From the NCBI RefSeq assembly GCF_009208735.1, contig NZ_WFLJ01000005.1:186001-250000 (forward strand): a DNA stretch of 64,000 nt. Direction: 5' to 3'. Source of the DNA: Janthinobacterium rivuli. GTDB taxonomy: Bacteria > Pseudomonadota > Gammaproteobacteria > Burkholderiales > Burkholderiaceae_D. Positions 57,059-64,000 of the stretch are shown piece after piece. The first letter of the stretch is position 1; each line of letters starts with the position of its first letter. The notes under the pieces are model-generated. The model had not been told where the DNA came from. It saw only the letters and a list, made by a program, of their open reading frames with translations, and did no database searches. The translations under genes and the position numbers were made by a program.

Positions 57059-57695
57059 ACGCCTGTCCGCCCAGCAATCGCAGCGCCGCGTCGATGCGCT
57101 GCGCGGCATCCCAGGCCGGCACGGGTGCCAGCAAGCCCAGCGCCATCTGCCGCAGCGGCTCGGCGATCACCATGGCCAGCATCAGGCCGGCCACCTCCTG
57201 CCCATCCGGCAGCAGCAGATGGCCGCGCGCCGCCTGGCGCTGCAGCCAGTCGGCCAGCAGGGCCGTGCCCCGCTCGATGCCGTTGCGCTGATACACGGCC
57301 AGCAAGTCCGCGCGGGCGGGAAACTCCGTGCACAGCAGGCGGAACAGTCCCACGGCGTCCGCCGTCAGCACGCGCGCCGCCACCGTCTGCAAGATCTCTT
57401 TCAACAAGGGCAGTACTTCGCCAGGCGCGGCCGCATCGTGCGCCATGGCCGGCAGGAAAGCGTCCGTCCAGCCGCGCACCACCAGGGCAACCAGTTCCTC
57501 GCGGTTGGCGGCATATTGATACAGCGACTTTTTTGCCATGCCCGCGTGGCGCGCCACCGCTTCCATGGTCGTGGCCGCATAGCCTTCGTTCAGCAACAGC
57601 CAGGTGGCCGCCTGCACGGCCGCTTCGCGCCCCTCTTCGGGCGGGCGCGCCGGACGGCCTCGCCCGCGCAAGGCCTTGCTCTCTTCTTCCTGCAT
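57039..57695 (-). CDS. TetR-family repressor
   Basis: A 218-residue regulator. The N-terminal helix-turn-helix reads TMEAVARHAGMAKKSLYQY; the rest is helical. It is divergent from the DAPG-hydrolase-like gene with a 17-bp dyad (57746-57762) between, which would serve as operator for both. Phloroglucinol-type antibiotic systems have a similar layout (PhlF/PhlH and phlG). Confidence 0.88.
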   Translation of the reverse strand: MQEEESKALRGRGRPARPPEEGREAAVQAATWLLLNEGYAATTMEAVARHAGMAKKSLYQYAANREELVALVVRGWTDAFLPAMAHDAAAPGEVLPLLKEILQTVAARVLTADAVGLFRLLCTEFPARADLLAVYQRNGIERGTALLADWLQRQAARGHLLLPDGQEVAGLMLAMVIAEPLRQMALGLLAPVPAWDAAQRIDAALRLLGGQAFKVAGA

Positions 57696-57745
57696 GCCGT
57701 CTCCAAGCTTGATAGATGGGCAATTCTACACCGAAACACATTTAG

Positions 57746-57762
57746 GAAACGTAAAACGTTTC
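57746..57762. promoter_or_regulatory. TetR-type operator: perfect 7-bp dyad
   Basis: GAAACGT (57746-57752), AAA, ACGTTTC (57756-57762), 50 bp before the TetR start and 40 bp before the hydrolase start. Confidence 0.65.
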
Positions 57763-57802
57763 TTTAATATATAATTGGTTCACCTCAACAAAGGAGAACG
57801 AC

Positions 57803-58507
57803 ATGACGAGCTACACGCATACTGAATTCCCATGGAGCATCACCGGCACGGGTGACTTGCTCGATCCCTTCCCCCTGCACCTGGAAACGGGCATCACGCG
57901 TCTGGAAAATGGCTGCCTGCTGGTGGCGGCGCGCACGGAACTGCACGGCTGCAGCGGGCGCATGCTGGACTGGTGGTTTACGTTTTTCGAGACGACGCAG
58001 CACATCAAGTGGTGGCACCCGCACGATCACGTGGCCCATCACGGCTGGAACAGCGCGTGGAAAAAGGGAGAGCGTTACTACGGCGCTTCGATCGAGGCGG
58101 TGGAGTCCCTGGGCGACATTCCGCCCGTGAAGGCCAAGCTGAAGTTCCATGATCCGAAAGACGTGTTTGATGCGCAGCAACTGCGCCAGGCACAGGACAG
58201 CGGCGCCCTGTCGGCCGCCATCTGCGCGCGCATCGGCTTTGGCGATTACGTCGTGCTTGACCCGAACGGCGATCCGCTCGATGGCGAAATGCTGCACCTG
58301 GCGCGCGACACGCCCACGGGCTGCGTGCTGCGCAGCCGTTTCCTGCTAGGGCGCAACAGCCTCAATCCCGTGCGCGACGTGCCCGACGTGCTGGGCCTGA
58401 ATCTGCTGCGCCATTGCTACAGCGAATTTACCTATCTGTCGCGTTTCCTGCCGTCGCTGTACTACGGCGAGCACGCCAACGGAGAGCAAGCGCCGCTGCC
58501 GTGGTAA
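57803..58507 (+). CDS. DAPG-hydrolase-like (PhlG family) zinc hydrolase
   Basis: A 234-residue protein. LDWWFTFFETTQHIKWWHPHDH (key parts DWWF, IKWWHPHDH) and VAHHGWNSAW are the family core; RYYGASIEAVE supplies an acidic ligand and LNLLRHCYSEFTYL a late His. PhlG cuts the carbon-carbon bond of 2,4-diacetylphloroglucinol, a Pseudomonas antibiotic. The protein is shorter than PhlG. AAAGGAG precedes the ATG. Paired with a divergent TetR gene. The true substrate may be another acylphenol. Confidence 0.72.
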   Translation: MTSYTHTEFPWSITGTGDLLDPFPLHLETGITRLENGCLLVAARTELHGCSGRMLDWWFTFFETTQHIKWWHPHDHVAHHGWNSAWKKGERYYGASIEAVESLGDIPPVKAKLKFHDPKDVFDAQQLRQAQDSGALSAAICARIGFGDYVVLDPNGDPLDGEMLHLARDTPTGCVLRSRFLLGRNSLNPVRDVPDVLGLNLLRHCYSEFTYLSRFLPSLYYGEHANGEQAPLPW

Positions 58508-58516
58508 AGCGCCGCA

Positions 58517-59404
58517 TCACAGCCGCTTGTGCATGCGCGCCAGCGGCAGCTTGATGTCATCGGGCAAGTCCAGATGAAACTCTGCGGTCACGGCAAAGCC
58601 GCTGGCCAGGTACAGCGGCACGCCGGGCAAGGTGGCGGCCAGTTCCAGCGCACTGAAACCGGCCGCCAGCGCCTGGCGCTCGCAATGGCGCATCAGCATG
58701 CTGCCCAGGCCCTGGCGGGCGGCGCTGGGCTCGACAAAGAAGGCGCGGATGCGGCCCGGCTGGCTGGCCGCATCGAGCAGCGGGTCCGGTCCGCTCTTGG
58801 CGCGGTCGGCGCCATACAGGGTGGCGCGCCGGCTCCAGCCGCCGCAGGCCAGCATGGCGCCATCGCGTTCGATGACGAAATACGTCCGGTCGGCAACGAG
58901 CTGCGTATCGACGCCGAACACGTGGCGCGTCACGGCCTCGGCTTGTTCCGGCGTATAAAACCCCGCACTCAGGGTCACGCCGGAGCGGGCGATCAGCGCA
59001 TTCATGGCCGGCACGTCGGCAGGCAGCGCCACGCGCAAGCGCGTCAAGGTGCCAAAGCTGAACCAGGCACGGCTGATGCGTCCCTGCGCCACTTCATACG
59101 TCGCCACCAGCTCCTGTGCCGACACGCCGTCGTCCGTGTCGCCATGCACGATTTCATGGTCGATCACCAGCTTGCCGCAGGCGATGCGGTTGAGCAACTG
59201 CGCCCGCGGTGTGCTGGCGGCGAAGCGGGCCGTGAAACGGGAAGCGATTTGCGCGCTGCCCGTGGCCAGCAAGGTGTCGGGATGCTGGAATTGCTGTGCA
59301 TCATCGGCATAGATGGCCAGCAAGGCGGGCACGTCGTGGGCGTTATAGGCGTCGAGCTGGGCCTGGACGATGGCGGCGGGCGTGGCGTGCAGAAGGTCGG
59401 TCAT
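58517..59404 (-). CDS. SnoaL-like / GNAT fusion protein
   Basis: A 295-residue two-domain protein. Residues 1-115 are SnoaL/NTF2-like (AQLDAYNAHDVPALLAIYADDA, key part AYNAHD). Residues about 130-295 are a GNAT acetyltransferase (IRAFFVEPSAARQGLGSMLM; R-Q-G-L-G-S is the acetyl-CoA loop). The fusion could bind a small ligand and acetylate it. It is convergent with the DAPG-hydrolase-like gene. I used the ATG at 59404 as the N-terminus before the first domain. Confidence 0.8.
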   Translation of the reverse strand: MTDLLHATPAAIVQAQLDAYNAHDVPALLAIYADDAQQFQHPDTLLATGSAQIASRFTARFAASTPRAQLLNRIACGKLVIDHEIVHGDTDDGVSAQELVATYEVAQGRISRAWFSFGTLTRLRVALPADVPAMNALIARSGVTLSAGFYTPEQAEAVTRHVFGVDTQLVADRTYFVIERDGAMLACGGWSRRATLYGADRAKSGPDPLLDAASQPGRIRAFFVEPSAARQGLGSMLMRHCERQALAAGFSALELAATLPGVPLYLASGFAVTAEFHLDLPDDIKLPLARMHKRL

Positions 59405-59550
59405 GGCGCGCTTCCGTGGAAGATGGCTGATTTTACAACGTTTTCTTTGCCACCTGCATTGTCCTCCCACAACGCGCTTGTGTGCGCGGTGGAACGGAAG
59501 AGTCTGCGGAGAAGCGCCAGAATGGCCTTTTATAGCGATGAGGCCGACCC

Positions 59551-62073
59551 ATGTCCCGACAACGATCGTCCGCCGCCCCCCTGGCCGGCCACGTCAGCGT
59601 GCGCGGCGCGCGCGAACACAACCTCAAGAACGTGGACGTGGACATCCCGCGCGATGCGCTGGTGGTGTTTACGGGCGTGTCCGGCTCGGGCAAGTCCTCG
59701 CTGGCCTTCGGCACGCTGTATGCGGAAGCGCAGCGGCGCTACCTGGAATCGGTCTCGCCGTACGCGCGCCGCCTGTTCCACCAGATGGCCGTGCCCGAGG
59801 TGGACCGCATCGACGGCTTGCCGCCCGCCGTGGCCCTGCAACAGCAGCGTGGCGCGCCCAGCACGCGCTCGTCGGTCGGCAGCGTCACCACCGTGTCCAA
59901 CCTGCTGCGCATGCTGTATTCGCGCGCGGGCGACTATCCGAAGGGCCAGGCACTGCTGTACGCGGAATCGTTCTCGCCCAATACGGCGGAGGGGGCCTGT
60001 CCCGCCTGCCACGGACTGGGCCGCGTGTATGCCGTCACGGAACACTCGATGGTGCCGGACGACAGCCTGAGCATCCGCGAGCGGGCCGTCGCCGCCTGGC
60101 CCACGGCCTGGCATGGCCAGAACTTGCGCGACATCCTCACCTCACTGGGCCATGACGTCGATACGCCATGGCGCGCGCTGCCGCGGCAACTGCGCGACTG
60201 GATCCTGTTTACGGACGAGCAGCCGGTGGTGCCCGTGTATGCGGGCCTGACGCCGCAGGAAACCCGCGCGGCACTCAAGGCCAAGCTGCCGCCCAGCTAC
60301 ATGGGCACGTTCACCGGCGCGCGCAAATACGTGCTGCAGACGTTCGCCAGCAGCCCCAGCGCGCAGATGAAAAAACGCGTGGCGCGCTACATGCTGGGCG
60401 CCGCCTGTTCCCTGTGCCACGGCAAGCGCCTGCGCCTGGAATCGCTGAGCGTGCGCTTCGCCGGCCGCGATATCGCGGACATGTCGCGCCTCAGCCTGGC
60501 CGAGCTGGCGGCCCTGATGGCGCCCTACGCGGACGGCAAGGCCAGCCTGCGCGATGGCAAGCGGCACCCGGAAAAGGCCATCGTCGCGCAGCGCATCGCG
60601 CAAGACCTGGGAGCCCGCCTGGAGGTCCTGCTGGACCTGGGGCTCGGCTACCTGAGCCTCGAGCGCGGCACGCCCACGCTGTCGCCGGGGGAATTGCAGC
60701 GCCTGCGGCTGGGCACGCAGGTGCGCTCGAGCCTGTTTGGCGTCGTCTACGTGCTCGACGAGCCGTCGGCGGGCCTGCATCCTGCCGATACGCAGGCGCT
60801 GCTGCGCGCGCTGGCGCGTCTGAAGGCGGCCGGCAACTCGCTGTTTGTCGTCGAACACGACCTGGACGTCATCGCCAAAGCGGACTGGATCGTCGACGTG
60901 GGCCCGCATGCGGGCGAGCATGGTGGGAAAATCCTCTACAGCGGCGCGCCCGCAGGCTTGCGCGCCGTGGCGCAGTCGCAGACGCGGCGCTACCTGTTCA
61001 AGCAGGAAGCGCCGCCGCGACGCACGCCCCGCGCGCCCGCCGGCTGGCTGGAGGTGGCCGGCGTGACGCGCAACAACCTGCGCGGCCTCGATGCGCGCTT
61101 TCCCCTGGGCGTGCTGTGCAGCGTGTCGGGCGTGTCCGGCTCGGGCAAGTCCACGCTCGTCAGCCAGGCGCTGGTGAAACTGGTGGGCGCCGCCCTGGGC
61201 CAGGGCACGGCAACGGACGAGATCGACGAGTCGCCGCTGGCGCAGACGGCGGCGCCCACGGGCGGACGCATCGCCGGCGGCCTGGACGCCATCGGTCGCC
61301 TCGTGACGGTGGACCAGAAAGCCATCGGCCGCACGCCCCGCTCCAACCTGGCGACCTACACGGGCTTGTTCGACCACGTGCGCAAGCTGTTTGCCGCCAC
61401 GCCGGCCGCAAGGCGCCGGCATTTCGACGCGGGGCGCTTTTCCTTCAACCTCGGCAAGGGCCGCTGCGCCAACTGCGAAGGCGAGGGACAGGTCATGGTG
61501 GAACTGCTGTTCCTGCCCAGCGTCTACACCCCCTGCCCCGTGTGCCAGGGCACGCGCTATAACGCGGAAACGTTAACCGTCGATTACCGGGGCAAGGATA
61601 TCGCGCAAGTGCTGCAACTGACGGTCGACGATGCGCTGGCCTTCTTCGCGGGCGAGGCGGCCCTGGAGCGCCCCTTGTCCGTGCTGGCCGACGTGGGCCT
61701 GGGCTATTTGCGGCTGGGCCAGTCGGCCACGGAACTGTCGGGCGGCGAAGCGCAGCGGGTCAAGCTGGCGACGGAGCTGCAGCGCCCCCAGCGGGGCGAC
61801 ACCCTGTACATCCTCGACGAGCCCACGACGGGCCTGCACCCGGCCGATATCGACCGCCTCCTGGCCCAGCTCGATACCCTGGTGGCCGGCGGCAACACCG
61901 TCATCACCGTCGAACACGACATGCGCGTGCTGGCCGCCAGCGACTGGATCATCGACATCGGCCCCGGCGCGGGCGACGACGGCGGCGTCATCGTGGCCAG
62001 CGGCACGCCGGCGCAGGTGGCGAAAACACGGGCCAGCCGCACGGCGCCCTTCCTGAAAAAAGCCCTGCGATAA
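59551..62073 (+). CDS. Class II UvrA-like ATPase (UvrA2 type)
   Basis: An 840-residue ABC ATPase. Walker [14 protein letters not shown] and [13 protein letters not shown], signatures [12 protein letters not shown] and [12 protein letters not shown], and Walker B motifs [12 protein letters not shown] and [12 protein letters not shown]. Zinc modules CPACHGLG and CANCEGEG...CPVCQG are intact. It is about 100 residues shorter than UvrA and lacks the UvrB-binding segment. Such paralogues are linked to DNA-damage or drug tolerance. GAGG precedes the ATG. Confidence 0.88.
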   Translation: MSRQRSSAAPLAGHVSVRGAREHNLKNVDVDIPRDALVVFTGVSGSGKSSLAFGTLYAEAQRRYLESVSPYARRLFHQMAVPEVDRIDGLPPAVALQQQRGAPSTRSSVGSVTTVSNLLRMLYSRAGDYPKGQALLYAESFSPNTAEGACPACHGLGRVYAVTEHSMVPDDSLSIRERAVAAWPTAWHGQNLRDILTSLGHDVDTPWRALPRQLRDWILFTDEQPVVPVYAGLTPQETRAALKAKLPPSYMGTFTGARKYVLQTFASSPSAQMKKRVARYMLGAACSLCHGKRLRLESLSVRFAGRDIADMSRLSLAELAALMAPYADGKASLRDGKRHPEKAIVAQRIAQDLGARLEVLLDLGLGYLSLERGTPTLSPGELQRLRLGTQVRSSLFGVVYVLDEPSAGLHPADTQALLRALARLKAAGNSLFVVEHDLDVIAKADWIVDVGPHAGEHGGKILYSGAPAGLRAVAQSQTRRYLFKQEAPPRRTPRAPAGWLEVAGVTRNNLRGLDARFPLGVLCSVSGVSGSGKSTLVSQALVKLVGAALGQGTATDEIDESPLAQTAAPTGGRIAGGLDAIGRLVTVDQKAIGRTPRSNLATYTGLFDHVRKLFAATPAARRRHFDAGRFSFNLGKGRCANCEGEGQVMVELLFLPSVYTPCPVCQGTRYNAETLTVDYRGKDIAQVLQLTVDDALAFFAGEAALERPLSVLADVGLGYLRLGQSATELSGGEAQRVKLATELQRPQRGDTLYILDEPTTGLHPADIDRLLAQLDTLVAGGNTVITVEHDMRVLAASDWIIDIGPGAGDDGGVIVASGTPAQVAKTRASRTAPFLKKALR

Positions 62074-62181
62074 GCCTGTGCGCAGCCACGTTTGCTGAGA
62101 TAATCACGACACATAGTTACAAAAACAGCCGCAGCGTCTTGTGCGGCATCAATAAAAATCATTGCAGCAGGAGTAAAGATC

Positions 62182-63075
62182 ATGAAATGGGAAGGCAATC
62201 GCGAAAGCGACAATGTGGAAGACCGCCGTGGCGAAGACGGTGGTGGCGGCGGCGGGGGCGGCGGCTTCGGTTTTGGCGGGCGCTCGATCGGCATCGGCAC
62301 CATCGTCATCGCCCTGGTCGGCTCGTATGTGCTGGGCGTCAATCCCTTGACCTTGCTCAATCTGCTCAGCGGCGGGGGCGGCCAGGTCAGCACCCAGCAA
62401 AGCCAGGCGCCCGCGCGCCAGCCGCCCGAATCGGACGAGATGGCCCGCTTCGTGAAAACCGTGCTGGCCGATACGGAAGACACCTGGAGCGCCCTGTTCA
62501 AGGCCGAAGGCGGCAGCTATGTGAAACCCAAGCTGGTGCTGTTCTCCGGCAGCACGCCGACGGCCTGCGGCACGGGCCAGAGCGCCAGCGGTCCCTTCTA
62601 TTGCCCCGGCGACCAGAAAGTCTACCTGGACCTCGATTTCTTCAATCTGATGCAGCAGCGCTTCAAGGTCTCGGGCGAGTTTGCCGAAGCCTACGTGATC
62701 GCGCATGAGGTGGGCCACCACGTGCAGAACCTGCTGGGCTTGTCCGAGAAGGTCGACAAGGCGCGCCGCACGCAATCGGAACGCCAGGCCAACGCCATGT
62801 CCGTGCGCCTGGAATTGCAGGCCGACTGCTTTGCCGGCGTGTGGGCATATCACGCCAATCAGGATCGCAAGATCCTCGAGCAAGGCGACGTGGAAGCGGC
62901 CCTCAAGGCGGCCACGGCCATCGGCGACGATGCGCTGCAACGCCAGTCGCAAGGCCATGTCGTGCCCGATTCGTTTACGCACGGCACCTCGGAACAGCGC
63001 GTGCGCTGGTTCAGCAAGGGCATCGAGAGCGGCCAGATTGCCCAGTGCAACACGTTCGAGGCGCGCCAGCTGTAG
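62182..63075 (+). CDS. ypfJ: Neutral zinc metallopeptidase (YpfJ family)
   Basis: A 297-residue protein: a Gly-rich N-terminus, one transmembrane helix (about 36-58) and a zinc-protease domain with VIAHEVGHHVQ (HExxH) and LQADCFAGVWAY for the third ligand. Function poorly known. AGGAG precedes the ATG. Confidence 0.88.
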   Translation: MKWEGNRESDNVEDRRGEDGGGGGGGGGFGFGGRSIGIGTIVIALVGSYVLGVNPLTLLNLLSGGGGQVSTQQSQAPARQPPESDEMARFVKTVLADTEDTWSALFKAEGGSYVKPKLVLFSGSTPTACGTGQSASGPFYCPGDQKVYLDLDFFNLMQQRFKVSGEFAEAYVIAHEVGHHVQNLLGLSEKVDKARRTQSERQANAMSVRLELQADCFAGVWAYHANQDRKILEQGDVEAALKAATAIGDDALQRQSQGHVVPDSFTHGTSEQRVRWFSKGIESGQIAQCNTFEARQL

Positions 63076-63095
63076 TGGCCGCTTCCCGCAGGCGC

Positions 63096-64000
63096 TTAGC
63101 CTACCGGCTTCCTGAGCGCACCGCGATAGTCGAGCGGGCCGCTGGAGCCTGAACGGCTGGAACCCTGGAACACGGGCTGGTTTTGCGGACCGTCCGGCCA
63201 GTAATACGCGGTGCTGCTGGAAGCGAGGAAGTTCAGTGACGCCGTGCAGGGATTGCCGTCGGTGGGCCAGTTGATCGTTACTCCATCGATGACGACGCCA
63301 GTGATCAGTTGCGTTCCCTGGACAACAAAACCCATGCGCGTCAGGTACAGCGCTCCCGCCGCCTCCCAGGAGCCGCTGTCGCCGCCCCATTTGGTGGCTG
63401 TGTCATAGATGCCGGAAAATTGGCCCAGCATGGCGGGCGCATGGCCGGCGCGCACCGGCGGCCCGTCGTTCGAGGCCACCACGCCGCCCGAGGTGTGCAT
63501 GCTATTGCAGGTGGCGGAAAAATCGTTGCTCAGACCGAATTCCGCGGACCAGTAACCCGCCAGGGCGGCCGTGCCGGGCGCCAGGCGCAACTGGTAGTTG
63601 GCTGCGTTTTGCTCCTGGCTGAGCGCCGCGCGCCACAGCCTGACCTCCGCCAGCGCTCCATGAAAGGCACGGAACGGTTCTTGATCCTGGTCCACGCTGC
63701 CGATGGTCAGCCGGTAGCCATTATCGACATTCAGGGGCGCGGCGGCGTTGCCGCGCGTGCTGCCTGCCATGGCCGCGCCGCCATCGAGGTACAGCGTAAT
63801 ACTGGCGCCCTGGCGCACGGCGGCCACATGGTGCCAGCCATTGTCGCAGACATTGCTGGCAACGCTGTCAAACTCGAAGAAACCGTAGCCACTATCGGTG
63901 GCGAACTTGATGCTGCCATCGGGCCGCACCACCAGCAGAAAGCCTCCGTTGCCGGCGCCGCCCGCCGTTGGCTTTTTGCCCAGCACGCTGCCTCCACTGC
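63096..64000 (-). CDS. LamG-domain protein, 5' end outside the window
   Basis: The frame is open through the right edge, so the N-terminus is missing. About 300 residues are visible. The N-terminal part is a concanavalin-like LamG domain (GWHHVAAVRQGASITLYLDG, key part HHVAAVR; ALAEVRLWRAAL). The C-terminal 120 residues contain SMHTSGGVV and several Ser/Gly-rich turns; no family is clear. It is likely a surface or secreted binding protein. It is convergent with ypfJ, 20 bp away. Confidence 0.75.
   Translation of the reverse strand, partial: SGGSVLGKKPTAGGAGNGGFLLVVRPDGSIKFATDSGYGFFEFDSVASNVCDNGWHHVAAVRQGASITLYLDGGAAMAGSTRGNAAAPLNVDNGYRLTIGSVDQDQEPFRAFHGALAEVRLWRAALSQEQNAANYQLRLAPGTAALAGYWSAEFGLSNDFSATCNSMHTSGGVVASNDGPPVRAGHAPAMLGQFSGIYDTATKWGGDSGSWEAAGALYLTRMGFVVQGTQLITGVVIDGVTINWPTDGNPCTASLNFLASSSTAYYWPDGPQNQPVFQGSSRSGSSGPLDYRGALRKPVG

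Overview
The window is high-GC bacterial chromosome with dense, short-spaced genes on both strands. Gene content and order point to a betaproteobacterium of the Burkholderiales, most likely Oxalobacteraceae (Janthinobacterium, Massilia or Duganella type). The clues are ygfZ divergent from mltG-tmk-holB with tatD beyond, a yciB-bolA-ppiC cluster, DUF4936 and NRDE/TANGO2 proteins, many PAS-containing signalling proteins, and abundant palindromic intergenic repeats. The genus is an inference. I saw no rRNA, tRNA, CRISPR array, transposase or integrase.

Layout. 0-6.8 kb holds sensor kinases: a truncated kinase, then a hybrid kinase, facing a close paralogue tail-to-tail. 6.9-8.4 kb has an alpha/beta hydrolase and a Coq7-like diiron protein. 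8.4-12.1 kb is an accessory island with lower GC and repeats. It carries a HEAT-like CxxC protein and a PAAR / Tlde1-like L,D-transpeptidase-fold toxin / periplasmic immunity module, i.e. type VI secretion cargo without secretion genes. 12.1-25.7 kb is mostly housekeeping: an EF-G outside the str operon, outer-membrane phospholipase A, a bacterial PRMT-like methyltransferase, tatD, holB, tmk, mltG and ygfZ. 25.7-33.0 kb is a pentose-type sugar locus (LacI regulator, xylulokinase, transaldolase, binding protein, ATPase, permease) bracketed by two related palindromes.

33-44 kb mixes small enzymes, a thiolase, an MHS-family transporter, a LysR regulator, a lipoprotein with a hydrolase fold but no catalytic residues, and a FadB-type beta-oxidation enzyme. 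44.2-49.7 kb is a compact chemosensory operon: a soluble receptor with three PAS repeats, then CheR, CheD and a protein with three CheW domains, preceded by a perfect FNR-type site. 49.7-57 kb carries an acyl-CoA synthetase, selO-msrB, yciB-bolA, two tandem parvulin-type isomerases and an AlkD-like protein. 57-64 kb has a TetR regulator divergent from a DAPG-hydrolase-like gene, a SnoaL-GNAT fusion, a class II UvrA, a YpfJ-type metallopeptidase and a truncated LamG protein.

How genes may work together. Thiolase, FadB and acyl-CoA synthetase lie apart, but all have a TACG-NN-CGTKC element 61-84 bp upstream of their starts, suggesting one regulator. The sugar locus would import a sugar and feed it into the pentose phosphate pathway. 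The chemosensory operon can modify and couple a receptor but needs a CheA from elsewhere. The T6SS cargo would be loaded on a machine encoded outside the window.
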